Shown here: positions 24,872-27,691 of the stretch, piece by piece
How positions within the stretch are numbered: position 1 is the stretch's first letter
Layout of the letters: every line of letters starts with the position of its first letter
From: Actinomycetota bacterium
GTDB lineage: Bacteria > Actinomycetota > Acidimicrobiia > IMCC26256 > JACDBD01
Assembly: GCA_013695115.1 (NCBI GenBank)
Contig: JACDBD010000417.1
Location: forward strand, 1 to 27,691
Reading direction: 5' to 3'
Length of the DNA stretch: 27,691 bases
Notes under the pieces: model-generated
The model's input: only the letters and a program-made list of their open reading frames with translations
Told to the model about the DNA's origin: nothing
Databases searched by the model: none
Translations under genes and position numbers: made by a program

Positions 24872-25318
24872 ATGCCGGGCATGGCTGATATCCGCGAGCT
24901 CGGAGCGGCAGAGACGCGGCTCGGGTTCGCGGCGATACGGGAGCTGCGGACGGATCTCGAGTCCGAGGACGAGTTCGTGCGCCGGGTCGATGAAGTGCAA
25001 CGGCCCGAGGGCTACCGGCTCGTCGGTGCGTTCGAGGAGGGAGCGGAGGACGCCGCCGCGGTCGCGGGGTTTCGTCTCGGCAACAGCCTGGCCTGGGGCC
25101 ACTTCCTCTACGTCGACGACCTCGTCACCCGGGAGGCGTACCGCTCGAGGGGCCACGCCGGGGCGCTCATGGACTGGCTGGTCGAAGAGGCGGGGCGGCT
25201 CGGCTGCGATCAGTTCCACTTGGACTCGGGGACGCAACGCCACGACGCCCACCGCTTCTACCTCTCCCACGGCCTCCACATCCCCGGCTTCCACTTCGCT
25301 CGCGTGCTGCGGCGTTAG
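24872..25318 (+). CDS. GNAT-family N-acetyltransferase
   Basis: A 148-residue protein with the GNAT fold: acetyl-CoA-binding motif A in LYVDDLVTREAYRSRGHAGALM (Q/R-x-x-G-x-G/A form as RSRGHAG) followed by a helix LVEEAGRLGCDQFHLDS and the C-terminal HDAHRFYLSHGLHIPGFHFA. The acceptor is unknown. ATG 24872 or ATG 24881 (MADIRELG) could be the start; both lie just after the MBL stop at 24860, whereas a TTG at 24845 would overlap it. It is the last gene of the Nudix-MBL group and its stop overlaps the convergent Mrp stop by about 3 bases. Confidence 0.82.
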   Translation: MPGMADIRELGAAETRLGFAAIRELRTDLESEDEFVRRVDEVQRPEGYRLVGAFEEGAEDAAAVAGFRLGNSLAWGHFLYVDDLVTREAYRSRGHAGALMDWLVEEAGRLGCDQFHLDSGTQRHDAHRFYLSHGLHIPGFHFARVLRR

Positions 25319-26550
25319 CTCTGGAGGTTGGCCTCGGCGATCTCGAAGATGCGGGCGGTGCAGCTGCTGAGGTCGACCGGGGGGAGCAGCTCGTCGACGA
25401 TGCGACGGGCGACGTGGCGGAACTCGCTCCCCGCCGGTCCCTCGGGATCGTCCAGCACGGCCGGCCGGCCGGTGTCGCCACCGGCGGACACACCGGGTTC
25501 GATCGGCACCCGCCCGATCAACGGTGCGCCGATCTGACTCGCGAGGGCCGCGCCCCCGCCTTCGCCGAAGATCGGGTGCCGCGATCCGTCGGGCGCGACG
25601 AACTCGCTCATGTTCTCGAGGACGCCCACGACTTTCAGGTAGCTACGGCGCGCCATGTCGGCTACCCGCACCGCGACCTTCTGGGCCGCCAGCGCCGGCG
25701 TGGTCACGACGAGCATCTCGGTGCTCGGGAGCAACCGCGACAGCGCCATCTGGATGTCGCCGGTGCCGGGCGGCATGTCGATGAGCAGGTAGTCCATGTC
25801 GCCCCAGCGCACGTCGGTGAGGAACTGCTCGAGCGCCTTGGACAGGATCAGGCCGCGCCACATGAGCGCGGTGCCTTCGTCGTCGACGAGGAAGCCCATC
25901 GAGATGACCTTGATCAACCCCGGGGGGCCGCCGGGCTCGTCGAGGTTCGGCACCTCGACCGTGTTGGGGTCGATCTTCCCGTCCGAGCCGCCCAATCGTC
26001 CCTCGACCCCGAGCATGCGGGGGACGCTGAACCCCCAGATGTCGGCGTCGAGGACGCCAACGGTGCGGCCCTGCGCCGCCAGCGCGGCGGCGAGGTTCAC
26101 CGTGACCGACGACTTCCCTACGCCGCCCTTGCCACTGGCGACCGCCAGCACCCGCGTCGACGACGGCACCATCGTGTCGGGCGCGTTCTCCTTGGCCTCC
26201 CACCGCGCCCGCTGCATGACCGCGGAGCGCTCCTCCTGGGTCATCTCGCCGTACTCGACGTCGACGGCGGTGACGCCGCGCAGCCCCCGCACCTTCGACT
26301 CGACGTCGCTCTTGATCTGGCCCCGCAGGGGGCAACCGGCGGTCGTCAACGCGACCTTCACCGTGACCGCGCCGCCGTCGTCGACCCGAACGTCCTTCAC
26401 CATGCCGAGGTCGACGATGCTGGCGCCGAGCTCGGGGTCGATCACGCCCTCGAGCATGCGCCGCACCTCGTCGGGGTTCGGCGGAGGCCCGGCGATCGCC
26501 TCGTGGACGGGCGCGCCGGGGTCGTCGGGATCGGGGGTGCGGAAGGTCAT
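25315..26550 (-). CDS. Mrp/NBP35-family Fe-S cluster carrier ATPase
   Basis: A 411-residue protein: an N-terminal MIP18/DUF59 domain (about 25-105; VIDPELGASIVDLGMV, TTAGCPLRGQI with C73) fused to a Mrp P-loop ATPase with deviant Walker A ASGKGGVGKSS (138-148; K141, K146), GVLDADIWGFSVPRMLG and LLIDMPPGTGDIQMAL. It likely binds and transfers Fe-S clusters. The C-terminal CxxC present in many Mrp/ApbC proteins is replaced: ENMSEFVAPDGSRHPIFGEG. This variation also occurs in actinobacterial Mrp as I recall. ATG 26550 gives a 38-base leader from the predicted promoter; GTG 26583 in frame is an alternative start 5 bases from the predicted transcript start. It is divergent from a SufR-like regulator and an A-type carrier. 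Confidence 0.9.
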   Translation of the reverse strand: MTFRTPDPDDPGAPVHEAIAGPPPNPDEVRRMLEGVIDPELGASIVDLGMVKDVRVDDGGAVTVKVALTTAGCPLRGQIKSDVESKVRGLRGVTAVDVEYGEMTQEERSAVMQRARWEAKENAPDTMVPSSTRVLAVASGKGGVGKSSVTVNLAAALAAQGRTVGVLDADIWGFSVPRMLGVEGRLGGSDGKIDPNTVEVPNLDEPGGPPGLIKVISMGFLVDDEGTALMWRGLILSKALEQFLTDVRWGDMDYLLIDMPPGTGDIQMALSRLLPSTEMLVVTTPALAAQKVAVRVADMARRSYLKVVGVLENMSEFVAPDGSRHPIFGEGGGAALASQIGAPLIGRVPIEPGVSAGGDTGRPAVLDDPEGPAGSEFRHVARRIVDELLPPVDLSSCTARIFEIAEANLQS

Positions 26551-26591
26551 AGGCCGTCTCGAGTCACTGACCAATAAAACCACTGCTCGTC

Positions 26592-26620
26592 TTGAAAATA
26601 TGCCCCTCCGGGGCTAGCGT
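26592..26620 (+). promoter_or_regulatory. Promoter of SufR-like regulator (TTGAAA-17-TAGCGT)
   Basis: TTGAAA (26592-26597) and TAGCGT (26615-26620) have an ideal 17-base spacer. The -10 ends 9 bases before ATG 26630, implying a leaderless or near-leaderless mRNA. It overlaps a minus-strand promoter and encloses a palindrome. Confidence 0.65.
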
Positions 26621-26623
26621 CAA
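26595..26623 (-). promoter_or_regulatory. Promoter of mrp (TTGACG-17-TATTTT)
   Basis: On the minus strand TTGACG (26623-26618) and TATTTT (26600-26595) are 17 bases apart. It overlaps the plus-strand promoter almost completely, so both cannot be occupied at once. The transcript would start near 26588. Confidence 0.65.
26602..26614. promoter_or_regulatory. Palindromic operator candidate within both divergent promoters
   Basis: GCCCC-TCC-GGGGC is a perfect 5-base inverted repeat with a 3-base centre. It lies in the 17-base spacer of both the mrp and the regulator promoters, so one bound dimer could control both. The likely ligand is the adjacent regulator; this is inference. Confidence 0.5.
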
Positions 26624-26629
26624 TCTGCG

Positions 26630-27301
26630 ATGGACCAGCTCACCGTGCTCAAGGCGCTGGGCGACGAGACCCGCTTCACTCTCTACCGCGAGCTGGCCAC
26701 GTCGACGGCGGCGCTGTCCGCCCACGACCTGGCCGACCGGCTCGGGCTGCACGCCAATACCGTCCGCCTGCACCTCGAGCGGCTCCGGGAGGCCGAGCTC
26801 GTCGACGTCGAGGTCGTCCACCGCGGCACCGTCGGGCGGCCCCATCACCTCTACTTCCTGGCCGACGGCGCCCCCAGCCTCGGCTTCGACCCGCCCGCCC
26901 ACGCGCTGCTCGCCGGGCTGATGGCGGCGATGGCCGAGCGGATCGGCGCCGACGCCGACGACGCCGCCGACACCGGCCACGCCTGGGGGGTTGATGCCGG
27001 CCGGCGCACCCGCAGCCGCAGCTGCCTCAAGGCGCTCGAGGGCGAGTTGAGCCGCCTGGGATTCGAGCCCACCGCCGAGGCCGCCGACGGCGAGTACGAG
27101 GGGTCGACGCGCATCCACTTCCTGCACTGCCCGTTCCGCGAGCTCGCCGAGGCCTACCCCGAGCTCGTGTGCAACCTCCACCGCGGCCTGTGCGAGGGCG
27201 TGGTCGATCAGGTGGGTGGGGGAACAGTGGAGGAGTTCGCCACGTTGTACGACCACGAGCCGTGCCACGTGACGGTTTCGACCGCCGACCGGGTATCATG
27301 A
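26630..27301 (+). CDS. SufR-like Fe-S helix-turn-helix regulator
   Basis: A 223-residue regulator with an N-terminal winged helix-turn-helix (about 1-75: LKALGDETRFTLYRELA, HDLADRLGLHANTVRLHLER, HRGTVGRPHHLYFLA) like ArsR/DeoR-type domains, then a C-terminal sensor with cysteines C167, C181, C188 and C212 in HCPFRELAEAYPELVCNLH, GLCEGV and HEPCHV. CPF-ELAE-x-PELVC resembles the cluster region of SufR, which represses suf genes when loaded with an Fe-S cluster. Genes on both sides (Mrp ATPase and A-type carrier) support an Fe-S homeostasis role. ATG 26630 is 9 bases after the TAGCGT -10, so the mRNA is probably leaderless. The carrier gene begins 28 bases after its stop. Confidence 0.82.
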   Translation: MDQLTVLKALGDETRFTLYRELATSTAALSAHDLADRLGLHANTVRLHLERLREAELVDVEVVHRGTVGRPHHLYFLADGAPSLGFDPPAHALLAGLMAAMAERIGADADDAADTGHAWGVDAGRRTRSRSCLKALEGELSRLGFEPTAEAADGEYEGSTRIHFLHCPFRELAEAYPELVCNLHRGLCEGVVDQVGGGTVEEFATLYDHEPCHVTVSTADRVS

Positions 27302-27329
27302 CCCTGTTGGCTGAACCGCGGGAGACGAC

Positions 27330-27650
27330 ATGCTGACCATGACCGAGACCGCTTCGACCAAGGTCAAGGAGCTGATCGAGGCCGAGGGCAATCCCGAGTT
27401 GGTCCTGCGCGTGGCCGTTCGCCCCGGGGGGTGTTCGGGTCTCAGCTACGAGATGTTCTTCGACACCGACGTCACCGCCGAGGACATCGCCGCCGAGCAG
27501 GGCGGGATCAGAGTGGTGACCGACCCGGCCAGCGATCAGTACCTGACGGGCGCCTCGCTCGACTACAAGGACGGGCTCCAGGGCGCCGGCTTCACCATCA
27601 ACAACCCCAATGTCAGCCGCACCTGCGGCTGTGGACAGTCGTTCAGCTGA
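27330..27650 (+). CDS. A-type Fe-S carrier protein (ErpA/IscA/HesB family)
   Basis: A 106-residue carrier that receives Fe-S clusters and passes them to apoproteins. The three invariant cysteines are present: C35 in RPGGCSGLSYEMFFD and C99/C101 in SRTCGCGQSF. SLDYKDGLQGAGFTINNPN is the family's core strand pair. Length is normal. ATG 27330 has GGGAG upstream; ATG 27339 is possible. It follows the SufR-like gene by 28 bases and is likely expressed from the same promoter. A terminator hairpin lies just after it. No cysteine desulfurase or scaffold gene is in the window. Confidence 0.93.
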   Translation: MLTMTETASTKVKELIEAEGNPELVLRVAVRPGGCSGLSYEMFFDTDVTAEDIAAEQGGIRVVTDPASDQYLTGASLDYKDGLQGAGFTINNPNVSRTCGCGQSFS

Positions 27651-27672
27651 CCCGCTGACCGGCTCGAAAACG

Positions 27673-27691
27673 GCCCCGCCTGAGGCGGGGC
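27673..27691 (+). terminator. Rho-independent-type hairpin after A-type carrier gene
   Basis: GCCCCGCC-TGA-GGCGGGGC is a perfect 8-base stem with a 3-base loop, 23 bases after the stop at 27650. Its 3' side reaches the end of the window, so a T-tract cannot be checked. Confidence 0.75.

Noticed and set aside
25414..26577. 387-codon plus-strand frame opposite the mrp gene
   Set aside because: It is antisense to clear Mrp motifs and has a His/Arg/Asp-rich composition typical of shadow frames.

Overview
The window is about 70% GC, densely coded on both strands and chromosomal in character. A WhiB-type Fe-S regulator, a pair of mycobacterial-type ArsA/Get3-like ATPases, an aspartokinase with an internal beta-subunit start, and many start codons lying 6 to 9 bases after a TANNNT -10 element (leaderless transcription) all point to an actinobacterium. 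The gene mix (acyl-CoA metabolism, a B12 mutase, selA/selB) would fit a deep-branching lineage such as Acidimicrobiia, but that class assignment is inference. No phage, IS element, plasmid backbone or CRISPR array was seen.

Layout. 1-4.0 kb: metallophosphoesterase, ABC-F ATPase and family III CoA-transferase, all on +. 4.05-4.23 kb: gap with a 26-base palindrome upstream of an AMP-forming acyl-CoA ligase (4233-5972, +). 6.0-8.9 kb (-): 3-hydroxybutyryl-CoA dehydrogenase followed by an ethylmalonyl-CoA-mutase-type B12 enzyme, convergent with the ligase across a 10-base inverted repeat. 9.1-10.6 kb: an S51/cyanophycinase-like protein lacking its nucleophile serine (+), convergent with a membrane-anchored cyclophilin (-). 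10.66-12.92 kb (+): aspartokinase and aspartate-semialdehyde dehydrogenase, the first and second steps of the Lys/Thr/Met pathway. 12.93-13.31 kb: remnant of a GGDEF domain. 13.3-14.8 kb: DUF983 protein (-) and a two-TM potassium channel with RCK domain broken by one extra G (+). 14.8-15.6 kb (+): a STAS antagonist and a degenerate RsbW-like ATPase. 15.6 kb: tRNA-Pro(CGG), then a lone receiver domain. 16.1-18.3 kb (-): two ArsA/Get3-like ATPases. 18.3-20.06 kb (+): long-form NfeD with a dead protease domain, then WhiB. 20.07-23.2 kb (-): selA-selB. 23.26-25.32 kb (+): Nudix hydrolase, MBL-fold hydrolase and GNAT. 25.3-27.65 kb: Mrp-type Fe-S ATPase (-), divergent from a cysteine-rich SufR-like regulator and an A-type Fe-S carrier (+), ending in a terminator hairpin.

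Functional groupings. The right end is a compact Fe-S biogenesis module. Two divergent promoters there overlap face to face, and a 13-base palindrome occupies the shared spacer, an arrangement suited to joint control by the Fe-S-sensing regulator. selA and the Nudix gene diverge from a single TANNNTA element that can act as -10 in both directions. The hbd-mutase pair and the ligase and CoA-transferase to its left suggest acetyl-CoA or short-chain acyl-CoA assimilation.

Several proteins keep their fold but lack catalytic residues (S51-like, NfeD, RsbW-like), and two loci are disrupted (the GGDEF remnant and the channel frameshift). I found no wholly unprecedented system. The most notable signals are the regulatory architectures at 26.6 kb and 23.2 kb and the set of degenerate enzymes.
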